DNA from: Bordetella flabilis
GTDB lineage: Bacteria > Pseudomonadota > Gammaproteobacteria > Burkholderiales > Burkholderiaceae_B
Assembly (NCBI RefSeq): GCF_001676725.1
Contig: NZ_CP016172.1
Location: 4,960,001-5,024,000 of the forward strand
Direction: 5' to 3'
Length of the DNA stretch: 64,000 nt
A model generated the notes under the pieces. The model searched no databases. It was not told where the DNA came from and worked only from the letters and a program-made list of their open reading frames with translations. Of the stretch, positions 8,303 to 18,797 are shown one piece after another. Made by a program: the position numbers and the translations under genes. Every line of letters starts with the position of its first letter. Within the stretch, counting starts at the first letter, position 1.

Positions 8303-10402
8303 TCAGGTCCAGCCGATACGCCGCGCGGCCTCGCGAAACAATGCTTCCACTTCGGGCGCCAGGCGGAAAGCAGCGAGGAAGCTGTCGAGGCGATATGACG
8401 GCAGCGTCTTGTGGATCGTGGCGAGGAAACCCCGGGCCTCGTCGACCCGGCCGGCCAGCGCCAGGCAGTGGACCGCGATGGCCAGGATGTGCGCGTGCGC
8501 GTTCGGGCGCGCCGCCGCCTTGACGGCCCAGTGAGCCGCATCCTCGTATTGGCCCAGGCGGACCAGCGCAATGGCGCGCACGGCCAGCATGCCGAAAAGC
8601 AAGGGATCGAAGGGGCTCAGCCGGCGCGAATGGTCGGATGACTCGATCGCCGCCTGGGCGTCGCCGGACTGGCAGTTCACGAAGCCCAGGGTGTAATGCC
8701 CCAGGGCGAAGTTGGGGCTCAGGTCGACCGCGCTTTGCAGTTCGACCAGCGATTGGTCCGGCCGGCCGCGCAGCCATAGCGCACGGCCCATGGCCCAATG
8801 GGCGGCGGGGTCGCGATCGTCGGCGATCAGCCCCTGTCCCGCTGTTTCCAGGGCAAGGTTCATTGCCGCGTCCTGCCCGCTCCAGCCCTGGAAGGCGTCC
8901 TGCCAATGCGTGAAGGACAAGCCCGCATAGGCGCGCGAGAACGTCGGGTCCAGTCGTACCGCCATCTCGAAGAACCGGCGCGCCTGCGCATTGTCGACCC
9001 GGTTGAACCGGTACATGTGCCAGAGGCCGCGATGATGCGCCTCCCATGCATCCAGGGAATCCGGTTGCTTCAGGATGGCCCGGTTGCGCTCGGCCGCCTC
9101 GATTTCGCTTTCGATGGAGGCAACGATGCGGTTGCCGATGTCGTCGAGCGCCAGGAAAGCATCGCCGGCCTTGCGTTCGAAGACCTCGGCCCACACGATG
9201 CGGGCGGTCCTGGACTCCACCAGCTCGACATCCACGGCGATGCGTCCGGCGTCGCGCCGCAGCGATCCGCCGACGACATAGTCGACGTTGAGCGTACGCC
9301 CTGCCTCCTCAGGTCCCACACCACGTTGGTCCAGGGCGAAAACGGTGCCTTGTGCGATCACGAACAGGCTGCGCAGCTTGGCCAGCCGCGCGATGATGTC
9401 GTGCGCCAGGCCATCGGTCAATCCGCCCCGGGCGCCGCCCGGGTTCGAGCGATCCAGGAACGGCATGACGGCGATCGAGGCGCGGCAGGCCCTGCCGCCC
9501 GCGTTGTCCGGCGCGCTGCCCGGCGCCGGTGCTGCGGCCGCGTTGTCGCGCGCGACCCCCTGCGCCAGTGCAGTTTCCGCATTATCGGCAACCTGTACCG
9601 CCGCGGTTGCGCATCCGGCCTTTGCCTCGCGCCATGCGCTGCGCAAGGGCCGCGAGTCCAGCCCTTCGGATTCGAAGGCGCGAACGGCCGCGGCCAGATG
9701 CTCTTCGCCTTCCCGCCAACGTCCCGATGCGCCAAGCGCCCGCAGCACCAATTGATGCGCGCGCGTGTCGTAAGGCGCGAGCGCCAGCCACTTGTCCAGG
9801 CAGGCATAGCCTTCCTCGCATCCGGCCGGCAGCCGAGCAACCAGGTGCTCCAGCACGGCCGCATGGCAGGACCGGAAGCGGCGCCGCTGCGCGGTCAGCC
9901 AGTTCTTGAAAAAGGGGCTGCGATCGACCTCCAGCCCCGCCAGGAAATCACCGGCGAACAGCAGGGCCAGCGCGCGCAGCCGCCCGGTTTCCAGGACATC
10001 GATGCCCTGCTGCATGGCCTGGCCGATCTCCAGCGCATCGACCTGGCAATCGGCCAGGTCCAGCCCGACCATTTCCTGCACCGTTTCGACCCGGCGGCGT
10101 CCGGGCTCGTCCAGCAGGGTCCTCGCCTTGCTCAGGCACCAGCGGAGCTCGCCGCGCGGATCGTTCGGGATGTCCCACAGAAGCTCGCACAGGTGCTCGC
10201 GCGTCAAGGGGTGCGGGGCCAGCGCCAGGTAGGCGATCAGGGCGCGCAGCTTGCGGGACGGTGGCTGCGGCAATACCACGTCGGCACGGCGTATCGTCAG
10301 GGGCCCCAGCATGCGGATATGGACTGTCGCGCCGCGCTCTGGATCGCCCGGCCCGGCGGTTTCCACGGCAGATTCCACGCGGGCTACCACGCTCGCCTCC
10401 AC
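8303..10402 (-). CDS. transcriptional regulator with OmpR-like/BTAD N-terminus, TolB-like middle and TPR C-terminus
   Basis: This is a 699-aa cytoplasmic regulator. Residues about 25-110 form a winged helix of the SARP/OmpR type (ending RWCLSKARTLLDE). A bacterial transcriptional activator domain follows to about residue 260. A middle segment (RASIAVMPFLDRS to ASIESEIEAAERN) resembles the TolB/CyaA-associated domain seen in CadC-like regulators. The C-terminus has several TPR-like helical pairs (ARRFFEMAVRLDPTFSRAYAGLS, SPNFALGHYTLGFV). The start is GTG 10402, 5 nt after AAGAGG. It is divergent from the methyltransferase at 10528, with 125 bp shared between them, so that gene is a possible target. 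The inducer is unknown. Confidence 0.82.
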   Translation of the reverse strand: MEASVVARVESAVETAGPGDPERGATVHIRMLGPLTIRRADVVLPQPPSRKLRALIAYLALAPHPLTREHLCELLWDIPNDPRGELRWCLSKARTLLDEPGRRRVETVQEMVGLDLADCQVDALEIGQAMQQGIDVLETGRLRALALLFAGDFLAGLEVDRSPFFKNWLTAQRRRFRSCHAAVLEHLVARLPAGCEEGYACLDKWLALAPYDTRAHQLVLRALGASGRWREGEEHLAAAVRAFESEGLDSRPLRSAWREAKAGCATAAVQVADNAETALAQGVARDNAAAAPAPGSAPDNAGGRACRASIAVMPFLDRSNPGGARGGLTDGLAHDIIARLAKLRSLFVIAQGTVFALDQRGVGPEEAGRTLNVDYVVGGSLRRDAGRIAVDVELVESRTARIVWAEVFERKAGDAFLALDDIGNRIVASIESEIEAAERNRAILKQPDSLDAWEAHHRGLWHMYRFNRVDNAQARRFFEMAVRLDPTFSRAYAGLSFTHWQDAFQGWSGQDAAMNLALETAGQGLIADDRDPAAHWAMGRALWLRGRPDQSLVELQSAVDLSPNFALGHYTLGFVNCQSGDAQAAIESSDHSRRLSPFDPLLFGMLAVRAIALVRLGQYEDAAHWAVKAAARPNAHAHILAIAVHCLALAGRVDEARGFLATIHKTLPSYRLDSFLAAFRLAPEVEALFREAARRIGWT

Positions 10403-10527
10403 GGTGGCCTCTTATCTTTGACGCCGGATCGCAGGACGCGCGGAAACCTTCGCGGCGTCTGTTGCGCTTCCCCGGATCGCTGGCGATGAACGCCTTCGGA
10501 TCCCGACCGCTTGATTGGAGACAGACT

Positions 10528-11376
10528 ATGTCGATTTCGACCCTCGCCCCCGTCGATGTACGGGGTTCCGCACAACCCGACCTGGCCGCCCTGAAAAGCC
10601 GACAGCAGAGCACGTGGGCGTCCGGGGATTACGCCGTCGTCGGCACGACGCTGCAGATCGTGGGCGAGCAACTGTGCGAGTCGCTGGATATACGCGCGGG
10701 GCAGAAGGTGCTTGATGTCGCCGCCGGCAACGGCAATGCCTCGCTGGCCGCGGCCCGCCGCTGCTGCGACGTGGTCGCCACCGACTACGTGCCGGCGCTG
10801 CTTTCGCGCGCCCGCGAGCGCGCCGCCGCCGAACGGCTGGAGATCGCCTTCCAGGAGGCGGATGCCGAGGCGCTTCCTTTCCAGGATGCCAGCTTCGACG
10901 TTGTGCTCTCCACCTTCGGGGTAATGTTCACGCCCGACCAGGACAAGGCGGCGGGCGAATTGCTTCGTGTGTGCCGGCCGGGCGGCAAGATCGGCCTGGC
11001 CAACTGGACGCCGGAAGGCTTCATCGGCCAGGTTTTCAAGACCATCGGCAAGCATCTGCCGCCGCCCGCCGGGGTCAAGTCCCCGGCGCTGTGGGGCACC
11101 CGGGCGCGTATCGAGGAAATGTTCGGCGCGCACGCCTCCGCCATCCAATGCGAGTCGCGCAAGTTCGTGTTCCGCTACCGCTCGCCGGAGCACTGGATAC
11201 AGGTATTCAAGACCTACTACGGCCCGCTGTTGAAGGCGTTCGGGGCGCTGGAGCCCGCGGCACAAACCGCGCTGGCCAACGATCTGGTGGCACAGATCGA
11301 GCGCTTCAATCGCGCCGGCGACGGCGCGGTGGTGGTGCCCAGCGAGTATCTGGAGATCGTGGTGACCCGCCGCTGA
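10528..11376 (+). CDS. class I SAM-dependent methyltransferase
   Basis: This 282-aa enzyme has a UbiE-like fold. Motif I is VLDVAAGNGNASL (residues about 67-79), motif II is VVATDY, and post-motifs include ADAEALPFQDASFDVVLSTFGVMF. ATG 10528 is preferred over longer in-frame starts because TTGGAG lies about 9 nt upstream and the longer version would run into the promoter region of the divergent regulator. The substrate is unknown; ubiquinone-type, small aromatic or lipid substrates are all possible. It is monocistronic here, and the next gene is convergent. Confidence 0.85.
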   Translation: MSISTLAPVDVRGSAQPDLAALKSRQQSTWASGDYAVVGTTLQIVGEQLCESLDIRAGQKVLDVAAGNGNASLAAARRCCDVVATDYVPALLSRARERAAAERLEIAFQEADAEALPFQDASFDVVLSTFGVMFTPDQDKAAGELLRVCRPGGKIGLANWTPEGFIGQVFKTIGKHLPPPAGVKSPALWGTRARIEEMFGAHASAIQCESRKFVFRYRSPEHWIQVFKTYYGPLLKAFGALEPAAQTALANDLVAQIERFNRAGDGAVVVPSEYLEIVVTRR

Positions 11377-11573
11377 CCCGGACTCGACCGTCCCGCCCTG
11401 CGCATCCGGACCTTTCATGCAGACCGCAAGAGGAAAGTGATCCACGGCACACCGCCTTCGCGGCCGCCCATCGTCTGTCCAGGGTGGCCGGTGTCAAGCA
11501 ACCATGTGACAGGCCGGCAATGGGCGTCGGCCTGTGCCAGAGGAAGAACGCGGAAGAACGCGCCTACGCGCGA

Positions 11574-13124
11574 TCATACGCCCGCAGGGGATCGGCGCGA
11601 CACTGTCGAAAAGGGTGAGGCCATGGGGGCAGGACCAGGGGTTGCCGCCTGTTCGAATGCCCAGGCCAGGGACAGCAGCGCCGCCTCGCCGAAGGGCCGG
11701 CCCATGAAGGACAGGCCCACCGGCACGCCGGCCTCCGCCATGCCGGCCGGCACCGTCACGTCCGGCATGCCGGCGGCGCTGGCGACATACAGTGGCAAAT
11801 AGGCGTTCGAGGCGGCGCAGGCGTAGGTCGGGTCCGGCCTGTCGTAGCGCGGCGAGGCGGGGCAAAGCATACTCGGATAGACGATGGCGTCCAACTGTTC
11901 GCGCCGCAGAAGGCCGGTCAGCGCGTCGCGGAAAGAGGCCTGCCGGCCAAGCAAGGCCGCGCGGCGCGCCGGTGCCATGGCGCGTGATTGCCCCAAGGCA
12001 TGATGCAGGAAGGCGATGGTGCGCGGATTGATGCCGCTTGTGGCGGCGGTCCCGTCCGCGGGTATCGCGTCCGCTGCTGTCGCAAGCTGCGCCAGGGTGC
12101 ACGGCCAGTTCCCCGGCCGGTCGGCAAAATACGCGGCCAGTGCGGCGTTCCACTCCGCATCGGCCAAGGGGCCTAGAAAGTCAGCATGCACGCTGGCCGC
12201 GCCCGGCGGCAAGGCCACCGGCACGAGCTCGGCGCCCTGGCTCGCGATAACGGCGCAAGCCGCCTGGAAAATTCCGCGCACCTCGCCTTCGCCGGGAAAT
12301 TCGTACGCAACACCCAGCCGCGCACCGCGCAACGCTCCCTCCGTCAATGCGGCGGCACCGTGGCCCGTCGACCGCGGGCTGCCCGCCGTCATGGCCTCCA
12401 GCACGAGCGCGGCATCGCGGACGGATCGCGCCATCGGCCCCACCACGTCGAAACCCGGGGCCAAGGGCAAGATGCCATCGGTCGGGCAAAGACCATGCGT
12501 CGGACGCAGCCCCACCAGACCCGTGACGCAAGCCGGCGCACGGATGGAGCCGAAGGTGTCCGTACCGAGCGCAAAGGCCGCGAAGCCGGCCGCCACGGCC
12601 GCCGCGCTGCCGCTGCTGGACCCTGCCGCATTGCGCGCGTGGTTGTAAGGGTTGAGCGTCAAGCCGCCCAGGGAGCTATAGCCATACCAGCCGCTGGAAC
12701 AGGCGAACTCCGACATATTGGTCTTGCCCAGCACGATGGTGCCGGCCGATCGCAGGGCCGCCACCACGGCCGCATCGCGCGGCGCCACGTGTTCGCGCCA
12801 CAGAACCGAACCTGCGCTGGTTGGGAGTCCTGCCACATCGATGTTGTCCTTGACCACCATGGGCAAGCCATGCAGAGGCCCGCCGCATATGCCACGCCGG
12901 CGCTCATCGTCGCAGCGCGCGGCTTCGGCCCGTGCCCCAGGATCCAGCGCAATCATGGCATGCAGGCCCGGGCCCGAGGAGTCCCAGGCGGCGATACGCG
13001 CCAGGCAGGCCTCCACCAGGGCCACCGAACTAGTCCGGCCTTGCGCCAGGGCAGCAGCCAGTTCCGCGAGGCTCTGCCGGCCCTGAAAACCTTGCTCGTC
13101 CGTTTGGAAAGCCGATGCCATCAT
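11574..13124 (-). CDS. amidase signature family hydrolase
   Basis: This 516-aa amidase has the Ser-cisSer-Lys machinery: Lys92 in VVKDNID, the cis-Ser in the GSSSGSAAAVAAG loop (about 169-171) and the nucleophile Ser193 in GTDTFGSIRAPA. Family enzymes hydrolyse carboxamides, acylureas or GatA-type substrates. GatA itself is unlikely because no gatB/C is near. It is the last gene of the minus-strand run that begins with the M81 peptidase and continues through a peptide ABC transporter. The imported compound therefore probably carries an amide. The Phe in TDTFGS replaces the usual Gly next to the nucleophile loop. Confidence 0.9.
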   Translation of the reverse strand: MMASAFQTDEQGFQGRQSLAELAAALAQGRTSSVALVEACLARIAAWDSSGPGLHAMIALDPGARAEAARCDDERRRGICGGPLHGLPMVVKDNIDVAGLPTSAGSVLWREHVAPRDAAVVAALRSAGTIVLGKTNMSEFACSSGWYGYSSLGGLTLNPYNHARNAAGSSSGSAAAVAAGFAAFALGTDTFGSIRAPACVTGLVGLRPTHGLCPTDGILPLAPGFDVVGPMARSVRDAALVLEAMTAGSPRSTGHGAAALTEGALRGARLGVAYEFPGEGEVRGIFQAACAVIASQGAELVPVALPPGAASVHADFLGPLADAEWNAALAAYFADRPGNWPCTLAQLATAADAIPADGTAATSGINPRTIAFLHHALGQSRAMAPARRAALLGRQASFRDALTGLLRREQLDAIVYPSMLCPASPRYDRPDPTYACAASNAYLPLYVASAAGMPDVTVPAGMAEAGVPVGLSFMGRPFGEAALLSLAWAFEQAATPGPAPMASPFSTVSRRSPAGV

Positions 13125-13205
13125 CCTGCTCCCGCCGCTCTTTCACGCAGTCCTGGCCGGTGGCTGCCGGCGTGTTTCTCCGCGCTGGTGCGCGGGCCGC
13201 GGCCG

Positions 13206-14264
13206 CTAACGGAAATGGCAGGCCACCCATTGGCTGGCTTCTCCCGCCGTGCCCCCCTTGGATCGAGGCGTCAAGCCTGGCCGCTCACGGGCGCAGATCG
13301 GCTGCGCCAGAGGACAGCGCGTATGGAAACGGCAGCCTGTGGGCGGATTCGCCGGACTGGGCGGGTCGCCGCCCAGCAGCATGCGCTGGCTGCGGACATG
13401 GGGATTGGGCACCGGCACTGCCGACAGCAGCACCTCCGTATACGGGTGCAACGGGCGCGAGAACAATGTGTCGCGGTCCGCCAGCTCAACGATACGGCCA
13501 AGGTACATCACCGCGACGCGGTGGCTGATGTGACGCACGACCGCCAGATCGTGCGCGACGAAAAGATAGGCCAGGCCGAACTCCGCCTGCAGGTCCGTCA
13601 GGAGGTTGATGACCTGCGCCTGCACCGACACATCCAGCGCCGACACCGGCTCGTCGCAGACGATCAGTTTGGGGTTCAGCGCGAGCGCGCGCGCGATGCC
13701 CAGCCGCTGGCGCTGCCCGCCCGAAAATTCGTGCGGGAATTTCTTCATGGCTTCGGGCCGCAGTCCCACCTTGGAGAACAGCCACGCCACCCGCTCGTCG
13801 CGCGCGCGTGCCGATCCGCCCCCCGCCTGCAGGCTCGGAAAGTTTCGCATGGGCTCGGCGACAATAGCCGCCGCCGACAGACGCGGGTTGAGCGAGGCGT
13901 ACGGGTCCTGGAAGATGATCTGCATATCGCGCCGACGCTCTCGCATGCGCTCGGCGTCCAGCGCCACAATGTTCTCGCCCTCGAGTTGCACCGTGCCGGA
14001 GGTCGGCTCGATCAAGCGCAGGATGGACTTGCCGGTCGTGGTCTTGCCGCACCCTGACTCGCCGACCAGGGCCAGGGTCTCACCCCGTGCCAGCGTGAAA
14101 GACACACCGTCCACCGCCTGCACCAGGCTGCGGCGTCGGCCCAGCCAGTTGGACGATCCCGGATAGTGCTTGACCAGGTCACGCACCTCCAACAGGGGCG
14201 GAGCCGCGGGCGCCGCCGTATCCGTCTCGCGCCTCGCCTTGGCGGTCGTATCGATGACGCTCAT
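13206..14264 (-). CDS. Opp/Dpp-type ABC transporter ATP-binding protein, second subunit
   Basis: This 352-aa ATPase of the peptide/nickel importer family (DppF/OppF type) has Walker [10 protein letters not shown], signature [15 protein letters not shown], Walker [13 protein letters not shown] and the oligopeptide C-terminal region with [13 protein letters not shown]. The start is ATG 14264, overlapping the TGA of the preceding ATPase gene by four bases (ATGA), which indicates translational coupling. A longer in-frame version up to 14600 would lie inside the upstream gene and is not credible. It energises the two permeases at 15303-17176. Confidence 0.93.
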   Translation of the reverse strand: MSVIDTTAKARRETDTAAPAAPPLLEVRDLVKHYPGSSNWLGRRRSLVQAVDGVSFTLARGETLALVGESGCGKTTTGKSILRLIEPTSGTVQLEGENIVALDAERMRERRRDMQIIFQDPYASLNPRLSAAAIVAEPMRNFPSLQAGGGSARARDERVAWLFSKVGLRPEAMKKFPHEFSGGQRQRLGIARALALNPKLIVCDEPVSALDVSVQAQVINLLTDLQAEFGLAYLFVAHDLAVVRHISHRVAVMYLGRIVELADRDTLFSRPLHPYTEVLLSAVPVPNPHVRSQRMLLGGDPPSPANPPTGCRFHTRCPLAQPICARERPGLTPRSKGGTAGEASQWVACHFR

Positions 14265-15277
14265 GCCGGCACTCGCTCGCGCGGCAACGCCGCGACACGT
14301 TCTGCTTCGAAACAGGCCGCCACATGGTCGGCCGACCCCTGCGGGGTCAGTCCCGGGGCCTCCTTGCCGCACCGTTCGGTCGCATAGGCGCAGCGGGGCG
14401 CGAAGGCGCAGCCGCGGCGGGGTTGCGTGGGCGGAGGCACCATCCCCGGTATTTCGGCCAGACGCGCCACCGGGCTCATGGCGGGCATGGACGCCATCAG
14501 CGCGCGGGTATACGGATGGGCGGGCCGGTCGAACAGCTCGGCCACCGGCGCTTCCTCTACCTTGCGTCCGGCATACATCACCACGACGCGATCGCAGCAC
14601 TCGGCAACCACGCCAAGGTCGTGGGTAATCATCACGATGCCCATGCCCAGCCTGGCCTGCAGACCGCGCAGCAGGTCCAGGATCTGCGCCTGGATGGTCA
14701 CATCCAGCGCGGTGGTGGGTTCGTCGGCGATCAACACCTCGGGATGGCAGGACAGCGCCAGGGCAATCATGACGCGCTGGCGCATGCCGCCGGACAGTTG
14801 GTGCGGATACTCGTCCACGCGGCGCTCGGGTTCGGCGATTTGCACCAGCTTCAGCATCTCCACGGCCCGAACCCGTGCTTCGCGACGGCTCACCTTCTGA
14901 TGCAGCATCACCGCCTCACCGATCTGCCGGCCGACGGTCAGGACCGGATTGAGCGAGGTCATGGGCTCCTGGAAAATCATCGAGATGCGGTTGCCACGGA
15001 TGGCACGCATGTGCTTTTCGCTGAGTTCGAGCAGGTTGGTTCCGCGATAGCGGATTGCGCCCCCCGCAAAGCGCGCTGGCGGCATCGGCAGCAGCCGCAT
15101 GATGGACAGCGCCGTTACGCTCTTGCCGCAGCCGGATTCCCCCACTACGCCCAGCGTCTTGCCGGCGTCGACCCGGTAGGACACGCCGTCGACCGAGCGC
15201 ACCGTGCCGGCCAGCGTATCGAAGTAAGTGGACAGGTCTTCCACCTCCAGCAGCGGTGCCGTCGTATTGTCAGCCAT
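14261..15277 (-). CDS. Opp/Dpp-type ABC transporter ATP-binding protein, first subunit
   Basis: This 338-aa ATPase of the DppD/OppD type has Walker [11 protein letters not shown], signature [15 protein letters not shown], Walker [12 protein letters not shown] and the oligopeptide C-terminal extension with [17 protein letters not shown] 15277 is chosen because AAGGAAG lies about 6 nt upstream. Alternative ATG 15298 has no ribosome-binding site. Its stop overlaps the start of the second ATPase. The two ATPases probably form the usual heterodimer. Confidence 0.92.
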   Translation of the reverse strand: MADNTTAPLLEVEDLSTYFDTLAGTVRSVDGVSYRVDAGKTLGVVGESGCGKSVTALSIMRLLPMPPARFAGGAIRYRGTNLLELSEKHMRAIRGNRISMIFQEPMTSLNPVLTVGRQIGEAVMLHQKVSRREARVRAVEMLKLVQIAEPERRVDEYPHQLSGGMRQRVMIALALSCHPEVLIADEPTTALDVTIQAQILDLLRGLQARLGMGIVMITHDLGVVAECCDRVVVMYAGRKVEEAPVAELFDRPAHPYTRALMASMPAMSPVARLAEIPGMVPPPTQPRRGCAFAPRCAYATERCGKEAPGLTPQGSADHVAACFEAERVAALPRERVPA

Positions 15278-15302
15278 GATGCTTCCTTGGATTGCCATCG
15301 CG

Positions 15303-16241
15303 TCACAACCGGTTGGCAAGGCGTGGGTCCAGCGCATCGCGCAGGCCGTCGCCCATGAGATTGATCGCCAATACCGTCGCAGCCAGGAAGAGGCCCGGAT
15401 AGAGGATGATGGTGAAGGCCACCGCGACATAGTTGCGGCCTTCGGCCATCATGTTGCCCCAGCTCGGCACCTGGGCGGGCACGCCCACGCCCAGGAAGGA
15501 CAGCACCGCCTCTGTCAGTACCGCGGTGGCCGCGATGAATGTCGCCTGCACCACCAGCGGCGTAACGATATTGGGCAGCACGTGCCGCGCCAGGATCACG
15601 GGCAAGCGCGTGCCGATGGCGTGCGCGGCCTCGACATAGAGCTGTTCGCGGAGCGTCAGCGCCAGTGATCGCACCAGCCGCACGACCCGCGGCAACTGCG
15701 GAATCGCGATGGCCACGATCACCGTCGTCAGGCTGGCGCGGATCACCGCCATCAACGCGATCGCCAGCAGGATATCGGGAATGGCCATCAGGCCGTCCAT
15801 GACCCGCATGATGAGCGGGTCCGCCCATCGCACAAAGCCCGCCAGCAGCCCCAGCACGACGCCCAGTGCCGTGGCCAGCACGGCGACGGAGATCGCCACC
15901 ACCAGCGAGACGCGGCCGCCCCATATCGTGCGGCTGAAGACATCGCGCCCCAGCGCGTCCGTGCCGAAGTAATTCTGCGGCGACGACGGCTTGAGCCGCA
16001 TCAGCGGATTGATGGCGAGCGGATCATGCGTGGCGATCCAGGGCGCCGCGAGCGCGACGACCGCCATCGCGACAAGCAGCGCCGCTCCCAGGATCAATGT
16101 GGGATGCTTGCGCAGCCAGCGCCAGCGCAACGAAGACGGCGCGACAATGTCGAGCGGCATGGCCGCGTCCGCAGGCGCGGCTAGGCCGGCAGCAGGCAGC
16201 ATGGCGGGAGAGCGATCGGACATGCGCGTTTCCTGTGGCAT
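15303..16241 (-). CDS. Opp/Dpp-type ABC transporter permease, DppC-like
   Basis: This 312-aa inner-membrane permease has an N-terminal cytoplasmic stretch, a first helix near residue 45 ([20 protein letters not shown]) and five more helices. The EAA-type loop is [21 protein letters not shown]. The family signature [32 protein letters not shown] is present in near-standard form, starting HDPLAI. The start is ATG 16241, overlapping the previous gene's stop in a TGATG arrangement. Confidence 0.92.
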   Translation of the reverse strand: MPQETRMSDRSPAMLPAAGLAAPADAAMPLDIVAPSSLRWRWLRKHPTLILGAALLVAMAVVALAAPWIATHDPLAINPLMRLKPSSPQNYFGTDALGRDVFSRTIWGGRVSLVVAISVAVLATALGVVLGLLAGFVRWADPLIMRVMDGLMAIPDILLAIALMAVIRASLTTVIVAIAIPQLPRVVRLVRSLALTLREQLYVEAAHAIGTRLPVILARHVLPNIVTPLVVQATFIAATAVLTEAVLSFLGVGVPAQVPSWGNMMAEGRNYVAVAFTIILYPGLFLAATVLAINLMGDGLRDALDPRLANRL

Positions 16242-17176
16242 CAATAGCGGATGCGCGGATCGAAGAGCTTGTAGCTCAGGTCGATCAGCAGGTTGATCAG
16301 GACGTAGGTGCCGGCCGACAACAGCAGCACACTCTGGATGACGGGATAGTCATGGTGCTGGACGGCGTCGATGACCAGTCGGCCGATGCCCGGAATGGCG
16401 AATACGGTTTCGGTCACCACCACGCCGCCGATCAGCAGCGCGATGCCCACGCCCACGGTGGTGGCGATCGGGATCGCGGCATTGCGCAGTGCATGGCCCA
16501 GTACCGGCAGCACGCCCAGGCCCTTGGCGCGCGCGGTGCGGATATAGTCCTCATGCAGCACTTCCAGCACCGTGGCGCGCGTCATGCGCGTGATCAACGC
16601 GATATATACCAGCGCCAGGTTCACGCAGGGCAGGATCAGGCTGCGCAGCCATGGCCATACCCCCTGGCTCAGGCTGACGAAGCCCTGCACCGGCAGCCAG
16701 TGCAGCTTGACGGCGAAGCCGTAGATCAACAGGTATCCGACCAAGAAGACCGGCACCGAAAAAGCCAGCACCGCGAATACCATCACCACCCGGTCTATCC
16801 AGCTGCCCGCGCGATACGCGGCCAGCACGCCCAGCGGAATGGAGACCACCAGCGACAACAGCATGGTCAAGGCGGCGATGGATAGGGTCGGCTCCAGGCG
16901 CTGCCCCAACAGGCGGCTGACCGGCACTTGCGTGAACAGCGAAGTGCCCAGGTCGCCGTGCGCGAGGCGTCCCAGCCAGAGCACGAATTGCCGCCACATG
17001 GGCTGGTCCAGTCCCAGGGCCACATGCAGGCGTGCGATGTCCTCGGCCGATGCCAGGTCGCCGGCAATGAGCGTTGCCGGATCGCCCGGCGACAGGTGGA
17101 TCAGCAGGAAGACGATGACGGCGACGACCGCCATTACCGGCACGGTCGCCAACAGGCGGCGGATCACATAAGCCAT
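16241..17176 (-). CDS. Opp/Dpp-type ABC transporter permease, DppB-like
   Basis: This 311-aa inner-membrane permease starts MAYVIRRLLATVPVM, typical of the DppB family. It has six predicted helices, the conserved segment HLSPGDPATLIAG, and the coupling loop EDYIRTARAKGLGVL ahead of the last two helices. ATG 17176 is 21 bp downstream of the stop of the binding-protein gene. It pairs with the DppC-like permease to form the membrane channel. Confidence 0.93.
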   Translation of the reverse strand: MAYVIRRLLATVPVMAVVAVIVFLLIHLSPGDPATLIAGDLASAEDIARLHVALGLDQPMWRQFVLWLGRLAHGDLGTSLFTQVPVSRLLGQRLEPTLSIAALTMLLSLVVSIPLGVLAAYRAGSWIDRVVMVFAVLAFSVPVFLVGYLLIYGFAVKLHWLPVQGFVSLSQGVWPWLRSLILPCVNLALVYIALITRMTRATVLEVLHEDYIRTARAKGLGVLPVLGHALRNAAIPIATTVGVGIALLIGGVVVTETVFAIPGIGRLVIDAVQHHDYPVIQSVLLLSAGTYVLINLLIDLSYKLFDPRIRY

Positions 17177-17197
17177 GCCGGCTCTCCCGAATGGCGC

Positions 17198-18778
17198 TTA
17201 CTTGTCCAGCACCCAGACATTGGGCAGCCCCCATAGCCGGTCGCTGTGGCCGAGCGTCTTGCGCACCGCATAGACACGGGAATACTGGCCGACCGGAATG
17301 TACGGTACGGACTCGTAGGCACGCTCCTGAAAGCGGTCCAACAGGGTCTTGCGCTCCGCCGGGTCGGTGGCGGCGATCCACTTGGCGCGTAGTTCGTCCA
17401 GTTGCGGGTCGCAAGGCCAGCCCGGCAGGCCGTTGCCGCACGCCGCCCCCAGGTAGGTACTGTTGATGGGCGAGTTCACGCTGTACTCGGCGGCAGAGGA
17501 CAGGTAAACATTCCAGCCGCCCTGGTCGACCGGCGTCTTCTTGGCGCGGCGCGCGGTTTCGGTGGCCCAGTCCATGGCTTGTACGTCGACGTTCATGCCC
17601 ATTTCCTGCATGGCCTGGATCGCGACCAGCGTCGCGGAGTTCAGGTAGGCGACATCGGTCGGCAGCAGCACCGCCACTTTTTCGCCCTTGTAGCCTGACT
17701 CGGCCAGCAATCGCTTGGCCGTTGCCATATCGGGCTTGGCGTAGGGGGCCGAGCCGGCACTGGTGTCACTGGGACTGCCGCATATGAAGAACGTGGCGCA
17801 GTACTTCAGGCGCATGTCGTCCGGATATCCCATCGCGGTCGTGAACTTGTCCTGGTCCACGACATGCAACAGCGCCTGACGTGCCTTGGGGTTGTTGAAG
17901 GGCGGATTGAGGAAGTTCGTGATGATGTAGGCCTGCGTGTTACCCGTCACCCCGACGCGGACGTTGGGATCAGACCGCAGCGGTTGAATGTAGTCGGGTG
18001 GGACTTCCTCGATCATGTCCACTTCGTTGTTCTTCAGCGCCGCCACCGCGCTGTTCGAGTCGGGAAGAATCATCCATTCCACCCGATCGACATGCGAGGT
18101 CTTGTTGCCGGCCAAACCGCTGGGTGGCTCGCTGCGTCCCACGTACAGCGGATTGCGCAGGAACACCAGCTTGTTGCCTGGCACCCACTCGTCCCGCTTG
18201 AAAATATAGGGCCCCGACCCGACCACTTCGTTCAGCGGTGCCGTGTCGGGCGTCCTGGCCAGGCGCTCGGGCAGGATGAAGGCCGGGTAACTGGCGACCT
18301 TCGCGAGCCCGTCCAGCACCAGGCCGAACGGCTTCTCCAAGGTGAGGGTAAAGGTCTTGTCGTCGATCGCGCTCCATTGGCCGCCGGCTGCGGTCATGGC
18401 CACGCCCACGTTGTCCCGCTTCTGCCAGCGCTGCAGCGAAGCCACGCAATCGGCCGCCCGCACCGGCGTGCCGTCGCTGAACTTCAGGCCGTCGCGCAGG
18501 GTGAATGTCCACCGCTTTCCGTCATCCGAGGTCTTATAGGAGGCCACCATCTGCGGCTGCGGCACACCCTTGGCATCTGGCGCGAACAGAGTGTCGTAGA
18601 CCATGAAACCGAAGTTGCGCGTGATGTACGCAGTAGTGAAAAACGGATCCAGCACCTTCAGGTCTGCGTAGGGAACCATGCGCAATGTCTTGCCCTGCGC
18701 CAGCGCGGCGGGGGCAGCCGCCAGCGTGACTCCACCCAGGACAAGCGCGGTCAGCGCGCTGAGTATGTGTCGTGTCAT
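17198..18778 (-). CDS. ABC transporter periplasmic substrate-binding protein, family 5
   Basis: This 526-aa secreted binding protein has a Sec signal ending near residue 27 (ALAQG). The SBP_bac_5 core includes FTLRDGLKFSDGTPVRAADCVASLQRW, the family signature near residues 90-120, and a C-terminal SVPYIPVGQYSRVYA segment. It binds the peptide or related solute imported by the downstream permeases and ATPases. It follows the M81 peptidase gene after 19 bp on the minus strand. The ligand cannot be deduced, but linkage with D-aminoacylase, amidase and MlrC-like genes points to modified or D-configured peptides. Confidence 0.92.
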   Translation of the reverse strand: MTRHILSALTALVLGGVTLAAAPAALAQGKTLRMVPYADLKVLDPFFTTAYITRNFGFMVYDTLFAPDAKGVPQPQMVASYKTSDDGKRWTFTLRDGLKFSDGTPVRAADCVASLQRWQKRDNVGVAMTAAGGQWSAIDDKTFTLTLEKPFGLVLDGLAKVASYPAFILPERLARTPDTAPLNEVVGSGPYIFKRDEWVPGNKLVFLRNPLYVGRSEPPSGLAGNKTSHVDRVEWMILPDSNSAVAALKNNEVDMIEEVPPDYIQPLRSDPNVRVGVTGNTQAYIITNFLNPPFNNPKARQALLHVVDQDKFTTAMGYPDDMRLKYCATFFICGSPSDTSAGSAPYAKPDMATAKRLLAESGYKGEKVAVLLPTDVAYLNSATLVAIQAMQEMGMNVDVQAMDWATETARRAKKTPVDQGGWNVYLSSAAEYSVNSPINSTYLGAACGNGLPGWPCDPQLDELRAKWIAATDPAERKTLLDRFQERAYESVPYIPVGQYSRVYAVRKTLGHSDRLWGLPNVWVLDK

Positions 18779-18797
18779 GCAGAGGACTCCAGGTTGG

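Noticed and set aside
8798..10489. Long plus-strand open frame opposite the BTAD/TPR regulator
   Set aside because: It has no recognisable motifs and low-complexity composition, whereas the minus-strand reading has winged-helix, BTAD and TPR patterns.
12186..14057. Plus-strand 623-codon frame opposite the amidase and ABC ATPase
   Set aside because: It spans two real minus-strand genes with clear catalytic motifs and reads as Arg/His-rich noise.
14265..14600. Longer N-terminus for the second ABC ATPase
   Set aside because: The extra 112 codons would overlap the first ATPase gene. The ATGA junction at 14261-14264 fixes the start.
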